The position numbers were made by a program, and so were the translations under genes. The notes under the pieces are model-generated. The model ran no database searches, had not been told where the DNA came from, and saw nothing but the letters and a program-made list of their open reading frames with translations. DNA of 64,000 nt from Kribbella soli (GTDB lineage: Bacteria; Actinomycetota; Actinomycetes; Propionibacteriales; Kribbellaceae): the NCBI RefSeq assembly GCF_004331345.1, contig NZ_SJJZ01000001.1:2542001-2606000 (forward strand), read 5' to 3'. Every line of letters begins with the position of its first letter. The stretch's first letter is position 1. This document shows positions 1 to 7,882 of the stretch, one piece after another.

Positions 1-788
1 ACCCGGATCTCCCCGTCCGCGAACGGCCCGGCCAGCTCCACGACCCGCGGTACGTCGGCCGGATCCGCGAGGACCAGATCCAGCCAGTCCGACCCCAACT
101 GCGTCTTCAACTCGTCCGGTGTCCCTTCCGCGACGACCCTCCCGTCCTTCAGCATCGAGATCCGGTTCGCCAGCTGATCCGCCTCCTCCAGGTACTGCGT
201 CGTCAACAACACCGTCGTACCGCCGTCGACCAGCTGCCGTACGGCGGACCACACCTCGATCCGCCCGGCCGGGTCGAGCCCCGTCGTCGGCTCGTCCACG
301 AACAGGACCCGCGGCGCCACGATCAAACTCGCGGCCAGATCGAGCCGCCGCCGCATCCCGCCGGAGTACTTGCTCACCGCCTGACCGGCCGCCTCCGTCA
401 GGCTGAACCGCTCCAGCAGCTCGTCCGCCCTGCTCACAGCCTTGGCCCGCCCCAGATGGTTGAGCCGCCCGAACAGCACCAGGTTCTGCCGCCCGGTGAG
501 TACCTCGTCCACCGCGGCGTACTGCCCGACCAGGCCGATCCGCCGCCGCACCTCGCCACCCTGCTGTCGGACGTCGTGCCCTGCGATCGTCGCCGTACCG
601 GAATCCATCTCCAGCAGCGTGGACAGGATCCGCACCGCTGTCGTCTTGCCGGCGCCGTTCGGGCCGAGCAGGCCCGTCACCGTGCCGGCCGTGACCTCCA
701 GGTCGAAGCCGTTCAGCCCCGCACCCTCCGTGCCGCCCTGGTAGTTCTTCCGAACGCCGGCGGCCTCGATCACTCGCTCCGTCGTCAC
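1..788 (-). CDS. Daunorubicin-resistance-type ABC transporter ATP-binding protein (C-terminus outside window)
   Basis: ATPase subunit of a DrrA-type drug or lipid exporter. On the minus strand the frame is open from a GTG at 788 to the window edge (262 codons visible), so the C-terminus is missing. Visible motifs are Walker A GPNGAGKTT near residue 42-50, the signature YSGGMRRRLDLA, and Walker B RVLFVDEPTTGLD. The order and the TTGLDPAGR stretch fit the DrrA family. It is transcribed away from the TetR gene at 884, and a perfect inverted repeat at 824-838 lies between them. The permease partner should lie beyond base 1. The start is chosen because it gives VTTERVIEA followed directly by the ABC fold. 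The family call is firm; the substrate is unknown. Confidence 0.9.
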   Translation of the reverse strand, partial: MTTERVIEAAGVRKNYQGGTEGAGLNGFDLEVTAGTVTGLLGPNGAGKTTAVRILSTLLEMDSGTATIAGHDVRQQGGEVRRRIGLVGQYAAVDEVLTGRQNLVLFGRLNHLGRAKAVSRADELLERFSLTEAAGQAVSKYSGGMRRRLDLAASLIVAPRVLFVDEPTTGLDPAGRIEVWSAVRQLVDGGTTVLLTTQYLEEADQLANRISMLKDGRVVAEGTPDELKTQLGSDWLDLVLADPADVPRVVELAGPFADGEIR

Positions 789-823
789 TTCCCACCTCTC
801 GGGTCGTTGAGCCGTAGAGTGTA

Positions 824-838
824 CCGTACATTGTACGG
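824..838. promoter_or_regulatory. Probable TetR operator between divergent genes
   Basis: Perfect inverted repeat with arms CCGTAC and GTACGG and a 3-bp centre ATT. It sits 35 bp upstream of the ABC ATPase start and 45 bp upstream of the TetR start. TetR proteins of this type usually bind such a site to repress both genes. The assignment comes from position and symmetry. Confidence 0.6.
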
Positions 839-883
839 CTCAGGTACGATGCGTTCAACGACGAGCGGTGGAGGAAGGTTCCG

Positions 884-1657
884 GTGGCGGGAAGGAAGGC
901 GGCGGCACCCGATCCGGCGCGCAGTCTGGCGCTGCTCTGGGGGAGTCACACCAAACCCGGCCGCTCCGGCCTGACGGTGCGCGCGATCGTCGACGCGGCG
1001 ATCGCACTCGCGGACGTGTCCGGGCTCGACGCGCTCTCGATGCGGACCGTCGCCGAGCGGCTGAAGGTCGGCACGATGTCGCTCTACACGCACGTCCCCG
1101 GCAAGGGCGAGCTCACCGACCTGATGTTCGACCAGGTGTACGGCGACCTGTATGCGGACCCCGACGAGCCTTCGAATCAGCCCGGCGGCTGGCGCGGCGC
1201 GCTCGAGTTCATCGCCCTCCGCAACTGGGACGTGCTGACCGCGCACCCGTGGATCCACGAGGTCCCGACGATGCGGACCGCGCTCGGCCCGAACATCACG
1301 CGCAAGTACGAGACCGAGCTACGCCCCCTGGACGGCCTCGGCCTGACCGACGTCGAGATGGACTCGGCCCTGACGCTCGTCCTCACCCACGTCCAGGGCA
1401 CTGCCCGCGCCGGCGCCGAACAACTCCGCACCCAACGCGACTCCGGTCTCTCGGACGAGGAGTGGTGGCGTCAGATCTCCCCGACGCTCACCACGGTTAT
1501 GTCCGGCACCCACTTCCCCACAGCCGGTCGCGTGGGCACCTCGGTTGGCGAACACTTCCAGTCCGCCATGGACCCCGCCCACGCCCTGACCTTCGGCCTG
1601 ACCACAATCCTGGACGGCCTGACCCCGCTGATCACATCTCGTTCAGCTGTTCAGTAG
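884..1657 (+). CDS. TetR/AcrR family transcriptional regulator
   Basis: 257-residue repressor. The N-terminal helix-turn-helix covers roughly residues 25-75 (GLTVRAIVDAAIALAD then LSMRTVAERLKVGTMSLYTHV), and the long C-terminal part resembles the TetR_C domain found with drug-export regulators. The GTG at 884 follows GAGGAAGG at 871-878. It is divergent from the DrrA-like ATPase, so it most likely represses that exporter and itself through the palindrome at 824-838. Its 3' end overlaps the convergent flavin reductase gene by 15 bp. The ligand cannot be told from sequence. Confidence 0.9.
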   Translation: MAGRKAAAPDPARSLALLWGSHTKPGRSGLTVRAIVDAAIALADVSGLDALSMRTVAERLKVGTMSLYTHVPGKGELTDLMFDQVYGDLYADPDEPSNQPGGWRGALEFIALRNWDVLTAHPWIHEVPTMRTALGPNITRKYETELRPLDGLGLTDVEMDSALTLVLTHVQGTARAGAEQLRTQRDSGLSDEEWWRQISPTLTTVMSGTHFPTAGRVGTSVGEHFQSAMDPAHALTFGLTTILDGLTPLITSRSAVQ

Positions 1658-2245
1658 GTCCTCGAACGGGGTCGGGTTCTCGAACGGGTCGGCCTGCGTG
1701 GGGGTTTCGTTGTGGAGGGCTGCCACCAGTTCGGTCGCGGCTTGGGCGATCCGGGGGCGGAGGCCGGCGGCGTTCGGGCCCCAGTCGGTGGAGGCGGCGT
1801 ACACGGCTGTCGAAACCGGGAGCGCCTTGAGGTAGGCGAACAGCGGCCGGAGGGCGAACTCCAGGACCAGCGAGTGGCGTTCGGTGCCGCCGGTTGCGGC
1901 GAGCAGGACGGGCTTGCCGGCCAGGGCCTGGTCGTCGAGTACGTCGAAGAACATCTTGAACAGGCCGGAGTACGACGCGCTGAACGTCGGACTGACCACG
2001 ATCAGCGCATCGGCGCCGGCCACCGTCTCGAGCACCTCGCGCAACGAGGACGACGGGAAGCCGGTCAGCAGGTTGTTGGTGAGGTCGTGGGCGTGATCGC
2101 GGACTTCGATCAGCTCGATCCGCGATCCGATGCCGCGTCCGGACAACTCGTCCCGCACGGCTTCCGCCAACTGGTCGGCGAGCAGCCGGGACGACGACGG
2201 CGTCGTCAGCCCAGCCGTCACTACCGCGATGACCTTGTCCTTCAT
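1643..2245 (-). CDS. CE1759-type NAD(P)H-dependent FMN reductase
   Basis: 200-residue flavodoxin-fold flavin reductase. It begins MKDKVIAVVTAGLTTPSSSR, with the phosphate-binding SSSR stretch near residue 17 and a middle VVSPTFSASYSGLFKMFFD segment typical of NADPH-dependent FMN reductases. The upstream gene ends inside its start (ATGA, 4-bp overlap) and encodes a luciferase-like monooxygenase. This paired arrangement matches the CE1758/CE1759 couple known from corynebacteria, where this partner would supply reduced FMN. Substrate unknown. Confidence 0.85.
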   Translation of the reverse strand: MKDKVIAVVTAGLTTPSSSRLLADQLAEAVRDELSGRGIGSRIELIEVRDHAHDLTNNLLTGFPSSSLREVLETVAGADALIVVSPTFSASYSGLFKMFFDVLDDQALAGKPVLLAATGGTERHSLVLEFALRPLFAYLKALPVSTAVYAASTDWGPNAAGLRPRIAQAATELVAALHNETPTQADPFENPTPFEDLLNS

Positions 2246-3381
2246 CGGCTCGACTCCTCCACCGCCGCGACCGTCGGCGGCTCCTCGATCGTCTCCAGGT
2301 CGCGTGCCCGCTCGGCCGCGGCCTTCAGGGAAGCATGCGTCGGCGCGTCCGGAACATGCGCCGGCTTCAGCGCCGCGAACTCCTTCCGCAGTACCGGGAC
2401 CACTTCTTCGCCGAGGATGTCCAACTGCTCCAGCACGGTCTTCAACGGCAGCCCGGCGTGGTCGATCAGGAACAACTGCCGCTGGTAGTCACCGAAGTGT
2501 TCCCGGAACGACAGCGTCCGCTCGATCACTTCCTGCGGGCTCCCGACCGTCAATGGCGTCTCCCGGCTGAAGTCCTCCAGCGAGGGCCCATGTCCGTACA
2601 CCGGTGCGTTGTCGAAGTACGGCCGGAACTCGCGCACCGCGTCCTGCGAGTTCTTGCGCATGAAGATCTGCCCGCCGAGCCCGACGATCGCCTGGTCCGC
2701 GGCGCCGTGCCCGTAGTGCTCGAAGCGCTGCCGGTACAGCTCGATCATCCGCTTGGTGTGCGTGATCGGCCAGAAGATGTTGTTGTGGAAGAACCCGTCA
2801 CCGTAGTACGCCGCCTGCTCGGCGATCTCGGGTGACCGGATCGAGCCGTGCCAGACGAACGGCGGTACGTCGTCGAGCGGCCGGGGCGTCGACGTGAACG
2901 CCTGCAACGGCGTACGGAACTTGCCTTCCCAGTCCACGACCTCCTCGCGCCACAACCGGCGGAGCAACGCGTAGTTCTCGACGGCGAGCTGGATCCCGTT
3001 GCGGATGTCCTGCCCGAACCACGGGTACACCGGGCCGGTGTTGCCGCGCCCCATCATCAGGTCCACCCGGCCGTCGGCCAGGTGCTGCAGCATCGCGTAG
3101 TCCTCGGCGATCTTCACCGGGTCGTTGGTCGTGATCAGGGTCGTCGAGGTGGACAGGATGATCTTCGACGTCTGCGCGGCGATGAACCCGAGCTGGGTCG
3201 TCGGCGACGACGGCACGAACGGCGGGTTGTGGTGCTCGCCCTGCGCGAACACGTCCAGCCCGACCTCTTCGGCCTTCAGCGCGATCCGGACCATCGCCTT
3301 GATCCGCTCGCCCTCGCTGACCGTGGTTCCCGTCGTCGGGTCCGTGGTCACGTCCCCAACGCTGAACACCCCGAACTGCAT
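2242..3381 (-). CDS. CE1758-type luciferase-like (LLM) flavin-dependent monooxygenase
   Basis: 379-residue luciferase-like TIM-barrel oxidoreductase that would use FMNH2 and O2. Typical features are the N-terminal MQFGVFSVGDVTTDPTTG, GLDVFAQGEHHNPPFVPSSP near residue 40, and MMGRGNTGPVYPWFGQD near residue 110. It is followed with a 4-bp overlap by its flavin reductase. A 20-bp inverted repeat at 3398-3417 lies just upstream of the ATG, a likely operator. The family and pairing are clear. The physiological substrate is not known for this family. Confidence 0.88.
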   Translation of the reverse strand: MQFGVFSVGDVTTDPTTGTTVSEGERIKAMVRIALKAEEVGLDVFAQGEHHNPPFVPSSPTTQLGFIAAQTSKIILSTSTTLITTNDPVKIAEDYAMLQHLADGRVDLMMGRGNTGPVYPWFGQDIRNGIQLAVENYALLRRLWREEVVDWEGKFRTPLQAFTSTPRPLDDVPPFVWHGSIRSPEIAEQAAYYGDGFFHNNIFWPITHTKRMIELYRQRFEHYGHGAADQAIVGLGGQIFMRKNSQDAVREFRPYFDNAPVYGHGPSLEDFSRETPLTVGSPQEVIERTLSFREHFGDYQRQLFLIDHAGLPLKTVLEQLDILGEEVVPVLRKEFAALKPAHVPDAPTHASLKAAAERARDLETIEEPPTVAAVEESSR

Positions 3382-3397
3382 CCGTCCTCCTCGATAT

Positions 3398-3417
3398 GTA
3401 GTTCACTATTAAACTAC
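3398..3417. promoter_or_regulatory. Inverted repeat upstream of the LLM monooxygenase operon
   Basis: Arms GTAGTT and AACTAC separated by 8 bp (CACTATTA), ending 17 bp upstream of the start codon at 3381. The site is AT-rich against a GC-rich background, and TAATAG on the minus strand within it could serve as a -10 element. The size fits a MarR- or TetR-type operator. No regulator gene sits next to it. Confidence 0.45.
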
Positions 3418-3473
3418 TGATACTTGGGATAACGCCAATCCTCGGCGAGTCATTCCGGAGGAGCGGACGTGTG

Positions 3474-3555
3474 CCACTCACCAAACACCAACGCCGACCC
3501 CGCGCCACGCTCGAGCGCGGCGGGATCGGCGTTGGTCCCCGCAGTTGGTGAGTGG
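3474..3555. repeat. Dispersed palindromic repeat, copy 1
   Basis: 82-bp element with perfect 11-bp ends CCACTCACCAA and TTGGTGAGTGG, and an inner stem formed by CCAACGCCGA (from about 3488) and TCGGCGTTGG (to about 3533). A second 82-bp element with the same ends lies at 58269-58350 in the opposite orientation, and the match extends 11 bp outside the right end (3556-3566). It sits between the aldo/keto reductase stop and the LLM operon promoter, so it could also terminate transcription, but there is no T tract. Confidence 0.75.
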
Positions 3556-3591
3556 CTGAGGTCCGCCCTCACATCGAGTGTTCCTGGCGGA

Positions 3592-4467
3592 TCAGGCGGC
3601 GTCGAGTGTCGCGACCTGGTCGGCGGTCAGCTGCAGGTCCAGGGCGGCGTACGAGTCGCGGATGGTCTCGGGGCGGCTGGAGCCGGGGATCGGGATCACG
3701 TACGGCGACTTGGCGAGCATCCAGGCCAGCGTCAGGCGCTGCGGCGAGACGCCGAGCTCTTCGGCCAGGGTGTGGAACGCGGGGTGCTTCGCGCCGAGCT
3801 CGCCGGCGCGCGAGATGCCACCGAGCGGCGACCACGGGAGGAACGCGATGCCGAGAGAGTCGCACAGCTCGAGCTCGGGCTCGCTGGACCGGAACGCCGG
3901 CGAGAACTGGTTCTGCACCGAGACGAGCCGGCCGCCGAGAATCTCCTGAGCCTGCTTGATCTGCGCGGGGTTCGCGTTCGAGATGCCCGCCATCCGGATC
4001 TTGCCGGCGTCGAGCAGGTCGCGGATGGCGCCGACCGAGTCCTCGTACGGCGTCTTGGGGTCGGGCCGGTGGAACTGGTACAGCCCGATCGCCTCGACGC
4101 CGAGCCGCTTCAGCGACGCCTCGGCCGCCTCGGCAATGTGCTTCGGGGACCCGTCCAGCGTCCAGCTCCCGTCGCCGGGCCGGAGGTGGCCGCCCTTCGT
4201 CGCCACCAGGACGTCCGAGGTGTCGCCGCCGTACGACGCCAGCGCCTTCGCGATCAGGCTCTCGTTGTGGCCGTCGTCGGTCGCGGTCAGGTGGTACGCG
4301 TCGGCGGTGTCGATCAGCGTGATCCCGGCGTCCAGTGCGGCGTGGATGGTCGCGATCGAGCGGGCCTCGTCGGGCCGGCCCTCGATCGACATCGGCATCG
4401 CGCCGAGCCCGATCGCGGATACCTCGACGTCACCGATCCGGCGGGTCTTGTTCGTGTCAGCTGCCAT
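3592..4467 (-). CDS. Aldo/keto reductase
   Basis: 291-residue NADPH-dependent aldo/keto reductase. The catalytic tetrad is visible: D53 and Y58 in LIDTADAYHL, K91 in VLVATKGG, H133 in LYQFHRPD. The C-terminal PIPGSSRPETIRDS segment is the usual cofactor-binding loop. An ATG at 4467 was preferred over longer readings because GGGAGG lies just upstream of it and the protein then begins MAADTNKTRRIG. Divergent from the PhoD gene. The substrate is probably a small aldehyde or ketone; nothing narrows it. Confidence 0.9.
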   Translation of the reverse strand: MAADTNKTRRIGDVEVSAIGLGAMPMSIEGRPDEARSIATIHAALDAGITLIDTADAYHLTATDDGHNESLIAKALASYGGDTSDVLVATKGGHLRPGDGSWTLDGSPKHIAEAAEASLKRLGVEAIGLYQFHRPDPKTPYEDSVGAIRDLLDAGKIRMAGISNANPAQIKQAQEILGGRLVSVQNQFSPAFRSSEPELELCDSLGIAFLPWSPLGGISRAGELGAKHPAFHTLAEELGVSPQRLTLAWMLAKSPYVIPIPGSSRPETIRDSYAALDLQLTADQVATLDAA

Positions 4468-4618
4468 ACGTCCAACCTCCCGCGCGCCGATCCCGAATTC
4501 CAACAGGAATCTCCGCAGGGATTCAGTACTCCGAGTGGTCAATGTGGTCAAGGGCTTACAAATCGAAGAGTTGTTACGTAAGAATATGGCGGAACTCGCC
4601 CGAGGAACGGAGCCGCCA

Positions 4619-6142
4619 GTGCCGTCCCGTCGTACCTTTCTCCAGCTCACCGGCCTGAGCGCGGCCTCGGTCACGCTCGGCATCGCCGCGCCGGCCACGG
4701 CCGACGCCACCCCGGTCCGCCCGATCCCGGACGGCGCCTTCGCCCTCGGCGTCGCGTCCGGCGACCCGCGACCTGACGGCTTCGTGCTGTGGACCCGGCT
4801 CGCCCCCACTCCGCTGGCCGTCGACGGCCATGGCGGCATGCCGGCCGGCGAGGTGCCGGTGCAGTGGGAAGTCGCCGAGGACAGTCGCTTCCGGAACGTC
4901 GTACGGCGAGGGCTCGCGATCGCCTCGCCCGACCTGGCGCACGCCGTCCACCCGGAGGTTCGTGGTCTCCGGCCAGGACGCGAGTACTTCTACCGCTTCC
5001 GCGTCGGCACCCAGGTCAGTCCGGTCGGTCGCACCAAGACGCTGCCGACGTACGGCGAGCAGTTCACCTTCGCGACCGCGTCCTGTCAGGCGTGGTACCA
5101 CGGCTACTTCGCCGCGCATCGCGACATCGCGCGGCGGGCCCCGGACGCGGTGTTCTTCCTCGGCGACTACATCTACGAGTACGGGATCGTCGCCGGTGAC
5201 AACCTCTGGCGCGCGGGCGTCACGGTTGGACCGGAGCATGGTGTCGAGATCGAGACCCTGGAGCAATACCGCTTGCGCTACAGCCTCTTCAAGACCGACC
5301 CCCATCTCCAGGCGGCGCACGCGGTCGCGCCCTGGTTCCTGGTCTGGGACGACCATGAGGTGCAGAACAACTACGGTGCCGCCAACTCGCTGTACGGCGT
5401 ACCGCCTGAGCTCTTCGTCCATCGGCGCGCCGTCGCCTATCGCGCGTACTACGAGAACGCACCGCTCGCCCTCGACAGCCTCCCGCAAGGTCCGGACGGC
5501 CGCATCTACCGCCGGTACGACATCGGCTCCCTGGCCAGGGTCCACCTCCTCGACACGCGCCAGTACCGCGACCCGCTACCCGTCGACGAGGCCGATCGTG
5601 TCTCCGAGCAGCGCACGATCATGGGCAAGGAGCAGGAAACCTGGCTGTACGACGGACTTCGCGGCTCGCGCGCGCCGTGGAACATCGTCGCGGGCGGCGT
5701 CGTACTCAGTGCCGTGACCGACGACCGCACCGAGCAATGGGACGGCTATCCGGCCAACCGCCGCCGCGTACTCGAGGCGATGGGCGGAGCCGGGACGTCG
5801 GTGATGCTCACCGGCGACATCCACCGCCACGTCGCGTCGGAGCTCAAACTCGACTTCGCCGACCTTGCCTCGCGGACCGTCGGTGTCGAACTGGTGTGCT
5901 CGTCGGTGGGCTCGAACGGCGACGGCACCGACACCGACGCGTACGAGAAGGACTGGCTGCAGCACCCGTACATGAAGCTCTACAACGCCCGTCGCGGCTA
6001 CGTGCACAGCACGATGACCCGCTCCGAGCTGACCACCGAGTTCGTGAACTTCCCGTACATCCAGGCCGACGCGAACGCCCAGCCGAACGTCGTCGCCCGC
6101 TTCCGCACGCCCGTTGCCGACCCCCGCCTGGAGGCACTGTGA
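4619..6142 (+). CDS. phoD: PhoD-like alkaline phosphatase, Tat-exported
   Basis: Secreted metal-dependent phosphodiesterase/phosphatase of the PhoD family. The start at GTG 4619 gives a short n-region with the twin-arginine motif SRRTFLQLTG and a hydrophobic stretch ending APATADA; CGGAG lies 6 bp upstream. An in-frame ATG at 4586 is a possible alternative, adding 11 residues. Metal-ligand motifs are FLGDYIYEYG, WDDHEVQNNYG and TGDIHRHVAS, as in PhoD. Its TGA overlaps the next ATG by one base, so the two genes are coupled. A second PhoD lies 2.5 kb away on the other strand. Phosphate control is likely from the family, but no convincing Pho box was seen. Confidence 0.88.
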   Translation: MPSRRTFLQLTGLSAASVTLGIAAPATADATPVRPIPDGAFALGVASGDPRPDGFVLWTRLAPTPLAVDGHGGMPAGEVPVQWEVAEDSRFRNVVRRGLAIASPDLAHAVHPEVRGLRPGREYFYRFRVGTQVSPVGRTKTLPTYGEQFTFATASCQAWYHGYFAAHRDIARRAPDAVFFLGDYIYEYGIVAGDNLWRAGVTVGPEHGVEIETLEQYRLRYSLFKTDPHLQAAHAVAPWFLVWDDHEVQNNYGAANSLYGVPPELFVHRRAVAYRAYYENAPLALDSLPQGPDGRIYRRYDIGSLARVHLLDTRQYRDPLPVDEADRVSEQRTIMGKEQETWLYDGLRGSRAPWNIVAGGVVLSAVTDDRTEQWDGYPANRRRVLEAMGGAGTSVMLTGDIHRHVASELKLDFADLASRTVGVELVCSSVGSNGDGTDTDAYEKDWLQHPYMKLYNARRGYVHSTMTRSELTTEFVNFPYIQADANAQPNVVARFRTPVADPRLEAL

Positions 6143-6951
6143 TGCGTCGACCACCAGCAATCACCGGCCTGCACGGTGCCGGCGGCATCAGAATCGTGAC
6201 GCTCGACTGGAAGCCGGTCTCGTGGGCGACCGTCGTCGACCACTACGCCGTGTACGCCGACGGCGCCCTGATCGGCAAGACCGTCTACCCGCACTTCGTG
6301 CATCGCGGCCTGGACTTCACCGGCGTCACGAGGTCCTACTCGGTCGTCACGGTCGATGCCGCAGGCAACCGATCCGCCCACTCGAGCTCGGCGGCGGTCG
6401 CGAATCTGACGTCGGTCACGATCTCCGGTACGCCGGTGGCGACGGTCGGCAGGTTCGACGGCAAGGGCTCCGAGCTCGCCCTCTCACCGAAGGGATACGC
6501 CGAGTATCCGACCCGCTTCCCGTCGGACGTCGACTACACGTTCGGTACGTCGACCCCGGCGGCGGACTGGTCCTACTTGCTGCCCGGTCCCGCGGACAAG
6601 TGGGCCGGCACGAAGAACCACCGCGCCACGTTCCGCTTCGACCTTCCCGCCGTACCCGAGCAGGATCTCGACCTCGCGCTCTGGTTGATCGACAGCCACG
6701 CCAGCCTCGCGGCCTCGGCGCTCCTGACGATCAACGGCACCGAGGCCGGCCGGCTCACCTTCGCCAACGGCGCCACCAAGGGCTCGACCATTGCTGACAG
6801 CACCTACCCGGGGTCGCCGCTCAAACCGTCGTACCTGGAACGACCGTTGCCGAAGGCCCTCTTCCGTCAAGGACAGAACACCCTTGAACTCTTCAAGGAC
6901 CAAGGCTCCTGGATCGCGTACGACGCCCTGGGGGTGTTCGCCCGACGCTGA
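6142..6951 (+). CDS. Fibronectin-III plus rhamnogalacturonan-lyase-like carbohydrate-binding protein
   Basis: 269 residues. Residues about 5-95 look like a fibronectin type III domain (DWKPVSWATVVDHYAVYADG, RSYSVVTVDAAGNRS). Residues about 125-269 resemble the C-terminal jelly-roll domain of family 4 polysaccharide lyases (ATFRFDLP, LTINGTEAGRL, LFRQGQNTLELF, WIAYDALGVF). There is no catalytic lyase domain and no signal peptide, although both folds normally act outside the cell. The ATG overlaps the stop of the Tat-exported PhoD by one base. A frameshift separating it from PhoD, or ribosomal slippage, would explain the lack of a signal. Confidence 0.7.
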   Translation: MRRPPAITGLHGAGGIRIVTLDWKPVSWATVVDHYAVYADGALIGKTVYPHFVHRGLDFTGVTRSYSVVTVDAAGNRSAHSSSAAVANLTSVTISGTPVATVGRFDGKGSELALSPKGYAEYPTRFPSDVDYTFGTSTPAADWSYLLPGPADKWAGTKNHRATFRFDLPAVPEQDLDLALWLIDSHASLAASALLTINGTEAGRLTFANGATKGSTIADSTYPGSPLKPSYLERPLPKALFRQGQNTLELFKDQGSWIAYDALGVFARR

Positions 6952-6953
6952 GG

Positions 6954-7796
6954 TCAGCCAGGCAGGTCGAGGCGCTGGGTGCCGACCACGGACAGCAGCT
7001 TGAGCGCCTCCTCCGACGGGGAACCGGGCGTCGCGGTGTAGATGATCACCTGCTGGTCGCAGTCCGGGATCGCGAGCGCGTCGCAGTTCACCGTCACCAG
7101 TCCGACCACCGGATGCTGGAACGACTTGCACAGCGTCGGCTCGGCCGCGATCTCCCTGGCCTCCCACAGTTCGGCGAACGCCGCACTCCCGGCCAGCAGG
7201 TCGGCGATCAGCTCCCGGATCTCCGGGTCGTCGGGGTACCGGGCCGCGGTCGACCGCAGTTGGTTGACCGAGCTCCGGGCGAAGCGTCGGCCGTCGACCA
7301 CGGAGTACACGTGCTGTTGGTTGTCGAGGAACGCCCGTCGGATCAGGTTCCGGTCGCGGCGGGAGCGGACGGAGAAGTCCTCCATCAGTGCGGTGGCCAG
7401 GTGGTTCCAGGCGATCACCTCGTAGGAGGCCGACAGGACGATCGCGGCCGCGTTCGGCAGCCGGTCGAGGAGGTCGAGAATGCTCTGCCGCACCTCTCGC
7501 GGCGGTCCGGTCGGCCGCACCGGCGGCACCCCGGCCAGGTGGTGCAGATAGTTGCGCTCGGCCTCGGTCATCCGCAGGGCCCGGGACAGCCCGGCCAGCA
7601 CCTCGCTCGACGGATGCGGCGCCCGGGCCTGCTCGAGCCGGGTGTAGTACTCGGTCGAGATGTACGCCAGTTGCGCGACCTCCTCGCGGCGGAGACCCGG
7701 CGTACGGCGTCGCCGCCCGGCGGGCAGGCCGACGTCCGACGGGTTCACCCGCTCCCGTCGGCTGCGCAGGAATGCCGCCAGTTCCGCCTTGTCCAC
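6954..7796 (-). CDS. XRE-type transcriptional regulator with MmyB-like ligand domain
   Basis: 280 residues. An N-terminal helix-turn-helix (LAAFLRSRRERVNPSDVGL, TPGLRREEVAQLAYISTEYYTRLEQ) is followed by an MmyB-like PAS-type ligand domain (VLSASYEVIAWNHLATALM). This family typically controls a neighbouring divergent oxidoreductase. Here that is the SDR at 7883, and an inverted repeat at 7826-7852 lies between them. The ligand is unknown; some family members bind fatty acids. Confidence 0.9.
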   Translation of the reverse strand: MDKAELAAFLRSRRERVNPSDVGLPAGRRRRTPGLRREEVAQLAYISTEYYTRLEQARAPHPSSEVLAGLSRALRMTEAERNYLHHLAGVPPVRPTGPPREVRQSILDLLDRLPNAAAIVLSASYEVIAWNHLATALMEDFSVRSRRDRNLIRRAFLDNQQHVYSVVDGRRFARSSVNQLRSTAARYPDDPEIRELIADLLAGSAAFAELWEAREIAAEPTLCKSFQHPVVGLVTVNCDALAIPDCDQQVIIYTATPGSPSEEALKLLSVVGTQRLDLPG

Positions 7797-7825
7797 GGCA
7801 TCCAGTCTGCCTGGCTGCGTTAGGT

Positions 7826-7852
7826 TAACCAGGTACTACCGATGCCTGGTTA
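7826..7852. promoter_or_regulatory. Probable operator between the MmyB-type regulator and the SDR
   Basis: Inverted repeat with 8-bp arms TAACCAGG and CCTGGTTA around an 11-bp spacer. It lies 29 bp upstream of the regulator start and 30 bp upstream of the SDR start, where an autoregulator would bind. Function inferred from symmetry and position. Confidence 0.6.
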
Positions 7853-7882
7853 CCGATCCCTGCAGCGCCAAGGCTCGAAGAC

